From positions 1-64,000 of the forward strand of contig JAEEIS010000026.1 in NCBI GenBank assembly GCA_016281475.1: 64,000 nucleotides of DNA, written 5' to 3'. This document shows, piece by piece, positions 34,600-43,506 of this stretch (position 1 is the first letter of the stretch; each line of letters starts with the position of its first letter). This stretch comes from Bacteroidales bacterium (GTDB lineage: Bacteria; Bacteroidota; Bacteroidia; Bacteroidales; P3). The translations under genes and the position numbers were made by a program. The notes below the pieces were generated by a model. The model was not told the origin of the DNA and ran no database searches. It saw only the letters and a list, made by a program, of their open reading frames with translations.

Positions 34600-35589
34600 A
34601 TGAAAAAGATTCTGTTAATTGTGGCGGCAATCGCCCTGCTGGCAGGTGTCAGCTCATGCAAGAAGGATATGGAAGGCAAGTATGCCCCCAAAGAGAAAAT
34701 CCAGGCGGTGTATCAGGAACGGGCTTTGTATTACAATGACGAGGTGTCGTATGAGGTGCCTAAGTATAAGTCGGAAGAGTGGACGTGGGAGAAGGACCGA
34801 CTGAATCGCATCACCTATTACGAAGAGTATACCTACGAGAGTGGAGAGGACGGCGAGACGGAGACCGGACATGAAGTGATGTACACCCAGCTGTTTACGT
34901 ATGACGGTGACGGTCGGTTGACCAAGAGCGAGATATTGGGGCAGGTGAACATGGTGGCAACGTGTGAGTACGATGGCAAGTATCTGAAGACGATGACGGT
35001 GAATGAGAGTGGCGAGTTGGTGGTGGCGTATCAGTTTAACCACGATGGCAAGAAGATTACCTCGTTCGACCTGACGCTGGGCGATGATTTCTTTGACGGG
35101 GATGAGAAGACGATGGAACAGATAGAGCGCGTGAGTCCGCTGCGCTTTGTGTTGGATGTCGAGCCGTCGGCTAAGGTGATGACTGCCACGAAGGTGTGTG
35201 CCAAGCGTGCCGCCAAGGCGGGCAGCAAGGCGAACGCGGTGCTGCATTTCGACCTGACGTGGGATGGCGACAATGTGAGCCGTATGGCGACGAGCTACAT
35301 GGGTGCCACGATGCAGTATGCTTTTGCTTACGACGGCAAGAACAACCCGTATAGCAATCTGTTTGAGCTTGTCAACATGATGGATGGCAGCTTGATGCCC
35401 TATATGGCACTGAGTAAGAACAATGCGACCAAGATTACGCTGACCCAGACGACGGAAGGCGAGACGCTGACCCAGACGGAGGAGTATGCCTATACCTACA
35501 ACGTCAAGGACTATCCTACTAGTAAGACACTGAGCGAGTTGTGGGAAGATGCCCGCTATGAGCAGACGTACTACTACGAGTACAAGTAG
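34600..35589 (+). CDS. lipoprotein with YD-like beta repeats, unknown function
   Basis: About 329 residues. The start is ATG 34600 (MKKILLIVAAIALLAGVSSC, lipobox VSSC). The mature part has strand-forming repeats such as LFTYDGDGRLTKSEI, YQFNHDGKKITSFDL and YAFAYDGKNNPYSN, which resemble the DUF4595/RHS-like modules of Bacteroidetes surface lipoproteins. No catalytic motif is visible. A hairpin follows and the next gene starts 200 bp later. I do not know its function. Confidence 0.75.
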   Translation: MKKILLIVAAIALLAGVSSCKKDMEGKYAPKEKIQAVYQERALYYNDEVSYEVPKYKSEEWTWEKDRLNRITYYEEYTYESGEDGETETGHEVMYTQLFTYDGDGRLTKSEILGQVNMVATCEYDGKYLKTMTVNESGELVVAYQFNHDGKKITSFDLTLGDDFFDGDEKTMEQIERVSPLRFVLDVEPSAKVMTATKVCAKRAAKAGSKANAVLHFDLTWDGDNVSRMATSYMGATMQYAFAYDGKNNPYSNLFELVNMMDGSLMPYMALSKNNATKITLTQTTEGETLTQTEEYAYTYNVKDYPTSKTLSELWEDARYEQTYYYEYK

Positions 35590-35610
35590 GGATGAGATTG
35601 TTTGAGTGCT

Positions 35611-35670
35611 TGATTGCCTGAATGGCGTGCGCTGTTGGGACGCATGAGCATTCGGGCAATCAGGCGTTTT
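35611..35670 (+). terminator. intrinsic terminator after the lipoprotein gene
   Basis: TGATTGCCTGAATG and CATTCGGGCAATCA pair over 14 positions (one wobble), with an inner GCGT/ACGC extension, followed by a short TTTT. Confidence 0.72.
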
Positions 35671-35737
35671 GTGTTGCCGTAACAAAAACGTAACATTTTT
35701 TTAATGGTTTTGTAACCGTGGAGCGGGGGAAAGTAGG

Positions 35738-35745
35738 TATTTTTG
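35738..35745 (+). promoter_or_regulatory. -7 promoter box (TATTTTTG) for the Na/Pi cotransporter
   Basis: TATTTTTG matches TAnnTTTG, about 47 bp before the start codon at 35792. Confidence 0.6.
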
Positions 35746-35791
35746 CAATTGGAAAAAAAGATTGATTTTTGATTGAAAAATACTGATACCT

Positions 35792-37525
35792 ATGACGTTT
35801 GGAGAAATACTAGTGATTCTGCTGAACTTTGCCGGTGCGCTGGCGGTGTTTCTGTTTGGCATGAAGTTGATGAGTGAGGGCTTGCAGAAGTTTGCGGGCG
35901 CACAGATGCGCAGTATTATCGGCAAGGTGACAGGCAACCCGGTGAGGGGCATCTTGACGGGTACGGCGGTGACGACGATGATACAGTCGTCGAGTGCGAC
36001 GACGGTGATGGTGGTGTCGTTTGTGAATGCGGGACTGCTGACGCTGGCGGGTGCTGTGGCTGTGATTATGGGTGCCAACATCGGAACCACGGTGACGGCG
36101 TGGATTATCACGCTGTTCGGATTGGGCGAGAGCACAAGCGGTTTCAGCCTGCCTATGTTGCTGGCAGCGGTGAGCTTGGTGTTTATGTTTGCCAAGCGTA
36201 GCAGGCTGAAGTCGGTGGGTGAGTTTGTGATAGGCTTGGCGTTGCTGCTGATAGGCATGGAGTTCCTACAGCGGGCGATGCCCAATTTGGAGCAGTATCC
36301 CGCCTTCTTGGAGACGCTGGCGCGTCTGTCGGGATTCGGCTTTTGGTCGATTTTGTTCTTTGCTGTGATAGGTGCGCTGCTGACCTGCCTGGTGCAGGCT
36401 TCGGCTGCGATGATGGCTATCACGCTGGTGATGTGCTACAACGGCTGGATAGGCTTCGATGCTGCGGTGGCGTTGGTGATGGGCCAGAACATCGGCACCA
36501 CGATTACCGCCAACCTTGCGGCCATGGTGGCGAACACCGACGGTAAGCGGGCGGCAAGGGCGCACCTGGTGTTCAACGTGATAGGCGTGTTGATGACGCT
36601 GGCGGTGTTCCGTCCGCTGCTGAATCTGATTGCCAATATGACGGTGGGTATTGTGGGCAGCAGCCCCTATACGGCTGTGGGGACGGAAGGCTACAGCCCT
36701 AATGCTATTCCGATGGCGTTGTCGTTGTTCCACACCTTCTTCAACGTGGCGTGCACGCTGGTGCTGGCGTGGTTTATCCCCCTCATTGTTCGGATTGTGA
36801 ACTGGATGGTGAAGGATAAGCCAGAGGATGAGGAGTACAGGTTCAGACTCAAGTATATAGGTGGCCACTGGATGAGCACCGCCGAGCTGAACATGGAGGC
36901 GGCAAAGAAGGAGATAGAGGAATTCTCGAAACGGGTGCTGAGGATGTATACCTTCTTGCCTGGATTGCGCACGGCCAAGGACGATTTGGAGTTCGACCAA
37001 CTGGTGGAGCGTGTGGAGAAGTATGAGGAGCTGACCGACCGCATGGAGATGGAGATTGCCAACTATCTGACCAAGATTTCGGAAGGCGACCTGTCGCATG
37101 AGGGCTCGCTGCGCATTAGCGCGATGCTGCGCGTGGTGGACAACCTCGAGAGTATCGGCGACAGCATCTACCAGATAGCCGTCACGCGTAGGAACAAGCG
37201 TGAGGCGGAGGTGCATTTCGACCAGCACTTGAACGACAATCTGGAACACATGAAACAACTGGTGCAGCACGCGCTTGACGTGATGGACTCGAACCTGCGG
37301 GGCGACTACGACCATGTGGACATGGACAGCGCGAACGCGGCTGAGGCGGCCATCAACGAGTATCGCAACCGCCTGCGCAACGAACACTTAGAAGCACTGA
37401 AAGTGGGTAAGTACGGCTACGCCATCGGCACTGCCTACAGCTCGCTGTATGCCCTGTATGAGAAGACGGGCGACTACATCATCAACGTCAGCGAGGCGAT
37501 TGGGGTGAAGTTTAAGGAAAGTTGA
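35792..37525 (+). CDS. Na/Pi cotransporter family protein with PhoU-like domain
   Basis: A 577-residue Na_Pi_cotrans protein for sodium-driven phosphate uptake or export at the inner membrane. Two inverted QSSS-type repeats are visible: QSSSATTVMVVSFVNAG with MGANIGTTVTAW, and QASAAMMAITLVMC with MGQNIGTTITANL. Eight to nine membrane segments fill residues 1 to about 330. A PhoU-like helical domain (about 390-570: ISAMLRVVDNLESIGDSIYQIAV) ends the protein. It fits phosphate homeostasis; the direction is not decided by sequence. The Na+ gradient from the NQR complex nearby could power it (inference). Confidence 0.92.
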   Translation: MTFGEILVILLNFAGALAVFLFGMKLMSEGLQKFAGAQMRSIIGKVTGNPVRGILTGTAVTTMIQSSSATTVMVVSFVNAGLLTLAGAVAVIMGANIGTTVTAWIITLFGLGESTSGFSLPMLLAAVSLVFMFAKRSRLKSVGEFVIGLALLLIGMEFLQRAMPNLEQYPAFLETLARLSGFGFWSILFFAVIGALLTCLVQASAAMMAITLVMCYNGWIGFDAAVALVMGQNIGTTITANLAAMVANTDGKRAARAHLVFNVIGVLMTLAVFRPLLNLIANMTVGIVGSSPYTAVGTEGYSPNAIPMALSLFHTFFNVACTLVLAWFIPLIVRIVNWMVKDKPEDEEYRFRLKYIGGHWMSTAELNMEAAKKEIEEFSKRVLRMYTFLPGLRTAKDDLEFDQLVERVEKYEELTDRMEMEIANYLTKISEGDLSHEGSLRISAMLRVVDNLESIGDSIYQIAVTRRNKREAEVHFDQHLNDNLEHMKQLVQHALDVMDSNLRGDYDHVDMDSANAAEAAINEYRNRLRNEHLEALKVGKYGYAIGTAYSSLYALYEKTGDYIINVSEAIGVKFKES

Positions 37526-37612
37526 AAATTGAAAATTGGAAGTTGAAACATATTGGGGTATATTATTTTATGCCTCAATAATTTCAATTTTCAATTTTCA
37601 ATTTTCAATTAT
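37522..37612. repeat. TTGAAAATTGAAAATTG inverted repeat between the Na/Pi gene and the T9SS cargo gene
   Basis: TTGAAAATTGAAAATTG (37522-37538) and its complement CAATTTTCAATTTTCAA (37585-37601) form 17-bp arms, followed by more TTTCAATT units. The intervening sequence contains ATGCCTCAATAATTT, related to the ATTTCAATTTTCAATT spacer at 59119-59204. It could act as a transcription terminator; it belongs to the dispersed AT-rich family. Confidence 0.75.
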
Positions 37613-37626
37613 TTCAAAAAAGTGTG

Positions 37627-37634
37627 TATCTTTG
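37627..37634 (+). promoter_or_regulatory. -7 promoter box (TATCTTTG) for the T9SS cargo gene
   Basis: TATCTTTG, 31 bp before the ATG at 37666, with an AT-rich upstream region. Confidence 0.7.
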
Positions 37635-37665
37635 CACATTCAAATTACTCTAAAATTGTGTTTCT

Positions 37666-39696
37666 ATGATTAAGAAAGCTATTACTCTATGTTTTGCCTT
37701 GCTGATGATGCAGGGTGCAATTCATGCGCAAACGCAGATGACCGTGCCGCATGGCAGTTTCGAACAATGGACCTCGCACACGGGCTATAGCGTGTCGGTG
37801 ATGGGCATGTCGCTACCAGTGTACGACAGCTATTCTACCCCCACGGGATGGGGGTATCTGGCGTATCCGGTTAACGAGACATTCAGTGTGTTTGGAAGCA
37901 CCACGGTGACGGTCAATACCTCCTTGCCATTGATAAAGGTGAGCCAGGAGACGGGATCGGTGCCCGATAGCAACAAGGCGTTGAAGTTGCAGACCTTCAT
38001 GTTGAACGAAATCGTTACCGGCTTGGTGTACACATTGGCGGCTCCTAATTTGGACACGATGCTCACCCAGACGGTCTTTCCCAGCATCATGTTGACGGGT
38101 ACGGTCAATATGGACAGCCTGGTACCCATTGTCACTTCGCTGTTGGCGAATATTGATAGTGTTGAGGACATGCTGGTAGGTTTGGCAGAGACGGACGTGA
38201 ACAACCTGATTACGGGCGGCATCGCGCTGGGCAGTTTCGTGCCTTCGCGCCTGACGGGCAGCTACAAGTACCACTCGGGTGATAGCGTCGACAACGGTGG
38301 CGTGCTGATGCTGGGTACGCACTACAATACCACTACCCACCGTCGCGAGGTGGTGGGCGGCGGCCTGAATATTGCGCTGACCGATGCGGCAAACTATACT
38401 CCTTTCACGGTCGACTACATGTCGCTGCATGAACTGGATGCCAGCTATGCCGAGCAGGCTCCCGACTCGCTGATTATCCTGCTGGTCTCTTCCGCCAGCG
38501 AGAACAGGGAACAAGGGTCTTATCTCTGTGTTGACAACCTGCGGCTCTGGCAAGACTCGACAGGGACAGAATTGCCCGACACCTGCGCCAGCATCGTGGG
38601 TCTTACTGCCACCCCCGACATCCACGAGGCGGAGCTGAACTGGGGCACTACGGATGCGGTGGACGGCTACGAGCTGGAGTACGGCGCGGCGGGCTTCGCC
38701 CAAGGCAGCGGCACGATGATGTATCCGACGGGCAACACGGCATCGCTGAGCGGCTTGGCAGCCAATACGGCTTACGACGTGTATGTCCGCACCGTCTGCA
38801 ACGCCACCACCTACAGCGACTGGGCTTCGGTCTCCTTCACCACCCAGCCCGACACCTGCGCTAGCATAAGTTCGCTGGGGGCTGTCCATATAGATGGTTA
38901 CGACGGCTCCTTCCCTCTGTTTGAGTTGCAATGGCATGGTACTTCGTTGCCCGACCACTGGGAAGTAGAGTATGGTCCACAAGGTTTTGTGCTAGGCAGC
39001 GGCACGGTGGTGGAAACTGGTGGCAATAGTTTCGCCATTTATGAATTGGAACAGCAGGGTATGCTGCAGCCCAACACATGGTATGACTTCTATGTGCGTT
39101 CGGTGTGTGAGGGTGATGTGTATGGCGATTGGGATTCAGTGCACTATCGCACATTCTGCGCCACGGTGGAAGACCTGGAGGTAGATTTGTCGAACGCTGT
39201 TGTGACGGTGAATGACGTGTCGGGCGTTGTTGTCAAATGGCAGGATACCACAGACACGGAGCAGTGGATGGTGCGGTATTATTGTTGTAACGATGCTGAA
39301 AATGAGCATGTAGAGTATGTGGATACGACTGTGTTCAACATGCCTCCACTTACCCCAGGTATAAGCTATTCGGTCTTTGTGTCATCTCTTTGTGGACAGG
39401 ATAATTATGGTGAGGAGCTATGTGCAAAGTTTGTTACTCCAATGCTTGAAGGTATCGCCGAGGCAGACGCATCCACGTTGTCGGTCAGTCCTAATCCCGC
39501 CAATGGTCGCTGTGTGGTAAGCCTTGCTGATAATACGCCTGCCGAGCTGAAACTATATGGCACCGATGGTCGACTGCTTCAGACTGTTGTCTACAAGGGT
39601 GCTCCCATCGAGCTGCGACTGCCCTCGCAGGGTGTGTACCTGTTGCAGGCCACCACAGCCACAGGCACCTCGGTTCGCAAGATAGTCAATAAGTAA
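37666..39696 (+). CDS. type IX-secreted protein with fibronectin type III domains and C-terminal sorting signal
   Basis: A 676-residue exported protein. The signal peptide is ITLCFALLMMQGAIHAQ. Residues about 25-300 form an N-terminal domain beginning VPHGSFEQWTS that I do not recognise with certainty. Fibronectin III modules follow (CASIVGLTATPDIHEAELNWGT and ANTAYDVYVRTVC, with further copies downstream). The last 75 residues (LSVSPNPANGRCVV, AELKLYGTDGRLLQT and RLPSQGVYLLQAT, ending GTSVRKIVNK) are a type A T9SS sorting domain. It should leave through SprA and be attached to the surface; adhesion is an inference. The nuclease gene starts 8 bp after its stop. Confidence 0.88.
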   Translation: MIKKAITLCFALLMMQGAIHAQTQMTVPHGSFEQWTSHTGYSVSVMGMSLPVYDSYSTPTGWGYLAYPVNETFSVFGSTTVTVNTSLPLIKVSQETGSVPDSNKALKLQTFMLNEIVTGLVYTLAAPNLDTMLTQTVFPSIMLTGTVNMDSLVPIVTSLLANIDSVEDMLVGLAETDVNNLITGGIALGSFVPSRLTGSYKYHSGDSVDNGGVLMLGTHYNTTTHRREVVGGGLNIALTDAANYTPFTVDYMSLHELDASYAEQAPDSLIILLVSSASENREQGSYLCVDNLRLWQDSTGTELPDTCASIVGLTATPDIHEAELNWGTTDAVDGYELEYGAAGFAQGSGTMMYPTGNTASLSGLAANTAYDVYVRTVCNATTYSDWASVSFTTQPDTCASISSLGAVHIDGYDGSFPLFELQWHGTSLPDHWEVEYGPQGFVLGSGTVVETGGNSFAIYELEQQGMLQPNTWYDFYVRSVCEGDVYGDWDSVHYRTFCATVEDLEVDLSNAVVTVNDVSGVVVKWQDTTDTEQWMVRYYCCNDAENEHVEYVDTTVFNMPPLTPGISYSVFVSSLCGQDNYGEELCAKFVTPMLEGIAEADASTLSVSPNPANGRCVVSLADNTPAELKLYGTDGRLLQTVVYKGAPIELRLPSQGVYLLQATTATGTSVRKIVNK

Positions 39697-39704
39697 TTTG
39701 CTAT

Positions 39705-40487
39705 ATGGCTTTTGTTTCACATTGTTTGATAGGCTGCTCACTGATGGTAACATTGGTGGGCAGCTGTTCTTTGCCTGCCATTTCTAATGATAATGGCGAT
39801 ACGCTTTCGGTTCCGTCCAATGTAGAAATACCCGACTATGGCGAGGGTGAGGACATTATCTATTACGAGGGTTTCACCGTCTCGTACAACCACACTACGC
39901 TGGTGCCCAACTGGGTGGCGTATGAACTCACGGCTGAGGAGTTGAACGGTTACTATGATACCAAGAGTTCCAACTTCAGCCGCGACCCCAACCTCAAAGG
40001 AAATCAGGCCTCGCGCGAGGACTATTCCCGTTCTGGTTGGGACAAGGGGCACATGTGTCCCAAGGCAGACCTTCGTTGGTCGGAAAAGGCCTATTGGCAG
40101 AGCCACTACTTCCCCAACATTTGCCCCCAGAACCACGACTTGAACCGCTACGACTGGAACACCCTTGAGAAGCAGGTGCGCAGTTGGGCAAAGCAATATG
40201 GGCGGGTGTGGATAGTGTGTGGGCCCATGTTTGATTCGTGCCGCTATGGTACTATCGGGCTTGCTGATGTGCAGGTTCCTGATGCCTTCTATAAAGCTGT
40301 GCTTATTCCACGCGATGGCGGTCTCGTAGGAGCGGCGTTCGTCATGCCTAACGAGGGTAAGCACCATTCCTTGCGCCATTATGCCTGTAGTATTGACCAG
40401 CTGGAGGAGCGGATAAATCGCGACCTCTTCCCCTCTCTCGATGATGAGGTTGAGGCAGAGGTGGAGACGCGGGTTGTGATACCTTGA
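39705..40487 (+). CDS. DNA/RNA non-specific endonuclease (NUC1 family), lipoprotein
   Basis: A 260-residue beta-beta-alpha-metal nuclease. The signal region CLIGCSLMVTLVGSC ends in lipobox VGSC at Cys 21. The catalytic motif is DKGHMCPKADLRW (a DRGH variant), with FPNICPQNHDLNRYDWNTLE supplying the conserved Asn and metal-binding residues. GPMFDSCRYGTIGLADVQVPDAFYKAVL is family-typical. It degrades DNA and RNA outside the inner membrane, likely for nutrient scavenging. It follows the T9SS cargo gene by 8 bp, which suggests one transcript, although the nuclease itself has no sorting domain. Confidence 0.88.
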   Translation: MAFVSHCLIGCSLMVTLVGSCSLPAISNDNGDTLSVPSNVEIPDYGEGEDIIYYEGFTVSYNHTTLVPNWVAYELTAEELNGYYDTKSSNFSRDPNLKGNQASREDYSRSGWDKGHMCPKADLRWSEKAYWQSHYFPNICPQNHDLNRYDWNTLEKQVRSWAKQYGRVWIVCGPMFDSCRYGTIGLADVQVPDAFYKAVLIPRDGGLVGAAFVMPNEGKHHSLRHYACSIDQLEERINRDLFPSLDDEVEAEVETRVVIP

Positions 40488-40504
40488 TTGGCCGGAATTG
40501 TCGG

Positions 40505-40549
40505 AGGAATCGGAGTGGTCGGAGTATTCTGACCACTCCGATTATTTTT
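40505..40549. terminator. bidirectional terminator built from the CGGAGTGGTC repeat
   Basis: AATCGGAGTGGTC (40508-40520) and GACCACTCCGATT (40531-40543) are exact inverse complements with a 10-bp loop, followed by ATTTTTA. It lies between the convergent nuclease and TonB receptor genes. The stem sequence is the same CGGAGTGGTC word found at 3099-3117 and in the CobW gene. Confidence 0.8.
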
Positions 40550-40555
40550 ATGTGA

Positions 40556-43015
40556 TTAGTTTCCTCCCACAGAGCCTTCGCGGGCACCTGTCTGTGCACG
40601 GCTTTCCAACTCCATCTTACCGAAGCGCAACGTGGCACCGAAGGTGACATAGCGAGTGGTGTATTTCGAGTCGTAGGAGGTGGTGTTGTAGGGGTTGATA
40701 TTGGTGTTACCCCAACTGCTCCAGTTGAAGATGTCGCTGGCGTTGAAGTAGAGCGACAGCTTGCGGTCGAAGAAGTCGGCGCTCATGCCTAGGTCAATGG
40801 CCTTGCGCTCGTGACTAATCACCAGTTTGCTCCATCCGTGGCCGGGACTGGAATAATGTCCGCTGACGAACACTTCCAGTTTGTTCCACAGTTTCGCCCA
40901 AATCTTACCCCGAATGTTCCACGATACCATACGGTTTTCCAATGGAGGTTCGTCTGTGCGGACTACGACGCTGTACCAGTCGTCGGTCAGACCTGCATTA
41001 AGGCGCACGTTGAAGAAGGCTGTGGGGCGATACATGCAGTTGGCGTCGAGCGAGAAACGTCGTCCGTCGCTGCAATTGTAAGGCATGCTGTAGTCGACCA
41101 CGCGACCAAAGAAATCCACGTAACGGGCATCAGTAATGGTATTCACCTCATCCAGCTCAGCACGATAGGAGGCGCTGACTCCCACCGACCCGAACTTTGA
41201 GAAATATTTGTTCCACGACAGGTCGGCATTGTGTGTGTAGCTGGGTTCCAGCAGAGGGTTGCCAGTAGAGACACTTTCCACGTTATATTTAATATAACTG
41301 CTCAGCATTCCGGCTGTAGGCTTTATCGTGTTCATGCGGTAGCTGAGGCTGAAGTTGTGCATGTCCTTGGTGCTGTAGCTCATGTTCACCGAGGGCGAGA
41401 GGGTGAACTTGCGCGTGGTTACGTCGTATTGGGGCTGACCCTCGTGCCAGTCGTACTCGTATGCACAGATTCCTCGTCCGCCCACCTTCAAGGTGAAGCC
41501 GCCCCATTTTCTCCGCCAAGTGAGGTAGCCTCCGAAGCTGTTGCCCGGAGTGTGGTTGGTGTCGGACCTGAGCTGGTCGCATAGGAAAGTGCCCGAGCTG
41601 TAGTTGAAGGTGTCGCGTAGGGTATACTCGTTGTCGCCATCCATCCCTACATATACACCCATTTCAATCTCCCCGTTTTTGCTATAGGGTAGCGAGTAGT
41701 CCACGCCCAGCGAGCCGCTTCCGTTGAACATCCGGCTTTGGTTCCGCTCGTTGTAGCTCATTTGGGGCTGGAAGAAGTAGTCGCATTTGTTGTCGCTGCT
41801 GCGGCGGGTGCCCCAGAAGTTGCCATTGAAGTCGATAGACAGTTCGTGTCCGTTGTTGTCGAACTTGTGGGTGAAGTCGATGCCCCCGTAGCCCCCATAG
41901 CTGAAGTTGTGACTGTTGCCCTCGTTGAGGTTGCTGTAATCGCCGGGGTTGAACAGATATTCCGTGCGGGTTGTGTTGGTTGCCGATTGGTTTTGTGACC
42001 AGTTTGGATAGGTACCGAACCAGCCTGAGATGCGGTTCATGGAGTCGAACTCATAGCTGGCGTTCAGGTTTGCCCACAAAAAGCTGTTGCTGCTGCTGCC
42101 AGTGTTGGTGTAGTTCCATTGGCGTGAAAGCACGCTGTCCTCGTCAAACATGCTGCCGTCGCCCTTGGTGGTGAACTGGTTCTTACTGCCGCTGTAGCTT
42201 ACGTAGGCACTAATGTTGAACTTGTCGTTGCTGTAGACGTACGAAATCCACGGTGAGATAGACGGGCGCGACGAGCCGTTGGCTCCCAGACTGATAAATG
42301 AGTTCTTCAGCATCCGCTGGTTGGTGATAATGTTCACCACGGGAGTGCCGCCGCCGTAGCGTGCGGAGGGGTTCTTCATCACCTCGATGCGGTCGATGCT
42401 GTTGGCGGGCAGCATCTTGATATATTGCTTCAACGCTTCGCCCTCTAGGTGCGAGGGGCGGTCGTTGATCCACACTTCCACGCTCTGTCCGTTCAGCGTT
42501 ACGTTGCCTTCCACGTCAACCTCCACGCCGGGGGCGTTCTGCAGGGCGTCACTGGCGTTGCCCGTCTGTATCGACGCATCCTCCGCCACGTTGTAGAGGT
42601 CCTTTTCACCGTCCACCGTATAGAGTGGGCGTTTCTCCGTCACCTCCACCACGTCGAGGAGCATAGCCCCCTCCTGCATCACAAGGGTGCCCATGTCAAT
42701 CTTGCCCAGCCCCGTGGGTCCACCATCGCGTGTGTTGGGTACCGCCACAAACCGAGTTTCGTAGCCCACCGCCGACAGGCGCAGCACTGTGGCTAGCGTG
42801 TCGTTTTTGATGCTAAACACCCCTTGCTCGTCGGTAATCACGCCCCGCAAAAACGTCGTGTCCGTCGCCCGCATCATGGCGATGTTGGCGAAGGGAATGG
42901 GCTGCTTGTCCTTTGCGCTCTGCAATTTACCTGTTACAATTTGTTGGGCATCGACGTTGCCGCCCATGGCAAGTGCTATAAGACATGCCACCCATGTCAG
43001 TTGTCGGTACTTCAT
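40556..43015 (-). CDS. TonB-dependent receptor with carboxypeptidase-regulatory domain (OMP beta-barrel type)
   Basis: An 819-residue receptor. The signal peptide (WVACLIALAMGGNVDAQ) precedes a CarboxypepD_reg-like domain (VTGKLQSAKDKQPIPFANIAMM) and a plug (GNASDALQNAPGVEVDVEG). The barrel is of the OMP_b-brl_3 type (SFGGYLTWRRKWGGFTLKVGGRG and many Asn/Tyr-rich strands). The end (GATLRFGKMELESRAQTGAREGSVGGN) has a tail after the last strand, unlike the first receptor. There is no lipoprotein partner next to it, so cargo is unknown. A 467-bp spacer lies upstream towards rex. Confidence 0.86.
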   Translation of the reverse strand: MKYRQLTWVACLIALAMGGNVDAQQIVTGKLQSAKDKQPIPFANIAMMRATDTTFLRGVITDEQGVFSIKNDTLATVLRLSAVGYETRFVAVPNTRDGGPTGLGKIDMGTLVMQEGAMLLDVVEVTEKRPLYTVDGEKDLYNVAEDASIQTGNASDALQNAPGVEVDVEGNVTLNGQSVEVWINDRPSHLEGEALKQYIKMLPANSIDRIEVMKNPSARYGGGTPVVNIITNQRMLKNSFISLGANGSSRPSISPWISYVYSNDKFNISAYVSYSGSKNQFTTKGDGSMFDEDSVLSRQWNYTNTGSSSNSFLWANLNASYEFDSMNRISGWFGTYPNWSQNQSATNTTRTEYLFNPGDYSNLNEGNSHNFSYGGYGGIDFTHKFDNNGHELSIDFNGNFWGTRRSSDNKCDYFFQPQMSYNERNQSRMFNGSGSLGVDYSLPYSKNGEIEMGVYVGMDGDNEYTLRDTFNYSSGTFLCDQLRSDTNHTPGNSFGGYLTWRRKWGGFTLKVGGRGICAYEYDWHEGQPQYDVTTRKFTLSPSVNMSYSTKDMHNFSLSYRMNTIKPTAGMLSSYIKYNVESVSTGNPLLEPSYTHNADLSWNKYFSKFGSVGVSASYRAELDEVNTITDARYVDFFGRVVDYSMPYNCSDGRRFSLDANCMYRPTAFFNVRLNAGLTDDWYSVVVRTDEPPLENRMVSWNIRGKIWAKLWNKLEVFVSGHYSSPGHGWSKLVISHERKAIDLGMSADFFDRKLSLYFNASDIFNWSSWGNTNINPYNTTSYDSKYTTRYVTFGATLRFGKMELESRAQTGAREGSVGGN

Positions 43016-43304
43016 CGGATTGGTTTTTTTTCAGTTAAAACACACTCAAAAGTTAATCGCATAATGACATAACGCATAATTCCATCCTTTAGTATGTCTC
43101 CCCCCATATTTCTTAGCGCGAATTATAGTCTGGCATGCCGTTGCAGGTGCGCCACCCCTTCCCAACCCACCAACGCCAGCACTTGGCAGTTTCCGCCCAC
43201 GCAACGCACGCACACACAGCCCTTCCCATACCCATTTGCCCTTCCGCCCTCCCCTACTCCTGCCCCACACATCCTATCGGTTTCCACCAGTAGTGGGGCC
43301 GTTA

Positions 43305-43375
43305 TCCGCTCCTTGGAGCGGAAATGATTTGGAGAAAGAGCAGAGATGGAGCAGAAAACGGAGGGAGGGGACATT
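43305..43375 (+). other. CCGCTCC hairpin and purine-rich stretch upstream of rex
   Basis: CCGCTCCTTGGAGCGG (43308-43323) is a perfect palindromic stem with a TT loop, then purine-rich sequence ending GGAGGGAGG. A similar unit is at 34371-34460. The rest of the 467-bp spacer 43016-43482 has a C-rich tract (about 43140-43270) and no convincing gene. Confidence 0.35.
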
Positions 43376-43470
43376 GAATTCGGCACACTTACACCATGCC
43401 ATACCCCCTGCGTGCGCCCACACATCTTAATCAACTTTTTTAGTTTTATCAATATATTCTATTTTTTTTG

Positions 43471-43478
43471 TATTTTTG
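43471..43478 (+). promoter_or_regulatory. rex promoter (-7 TATTTTTG)
   Basis: TATTTTTG lies only 5 bp upstream of the first in-frame ATG (43483). Transcription from it would begin about at that ATG, which argues for the next ATG (43507) as the start of translation or for a leaderless message. Confidence 0.65.
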
Positions 43479-43506
43479 CACGATGAACACTAACGCGGAA
43501 CGGACC

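Noticed and set aside
36266..37387. A 373-codon antisense frame over the Na/Pi cotransporter
   Set aside because: Composition is His/Val/Gln-rich without structure; the sense frame has paired QSSS-type transporter motifs.
43016..43482. Possible small genes or a structured RNA in the C-rich spacer upstream of rex
   Set aside because: The short frames on both strands are low-complexity and have no start signals; only the CCGCTCC hairpin element and the rex promoter could be supported.
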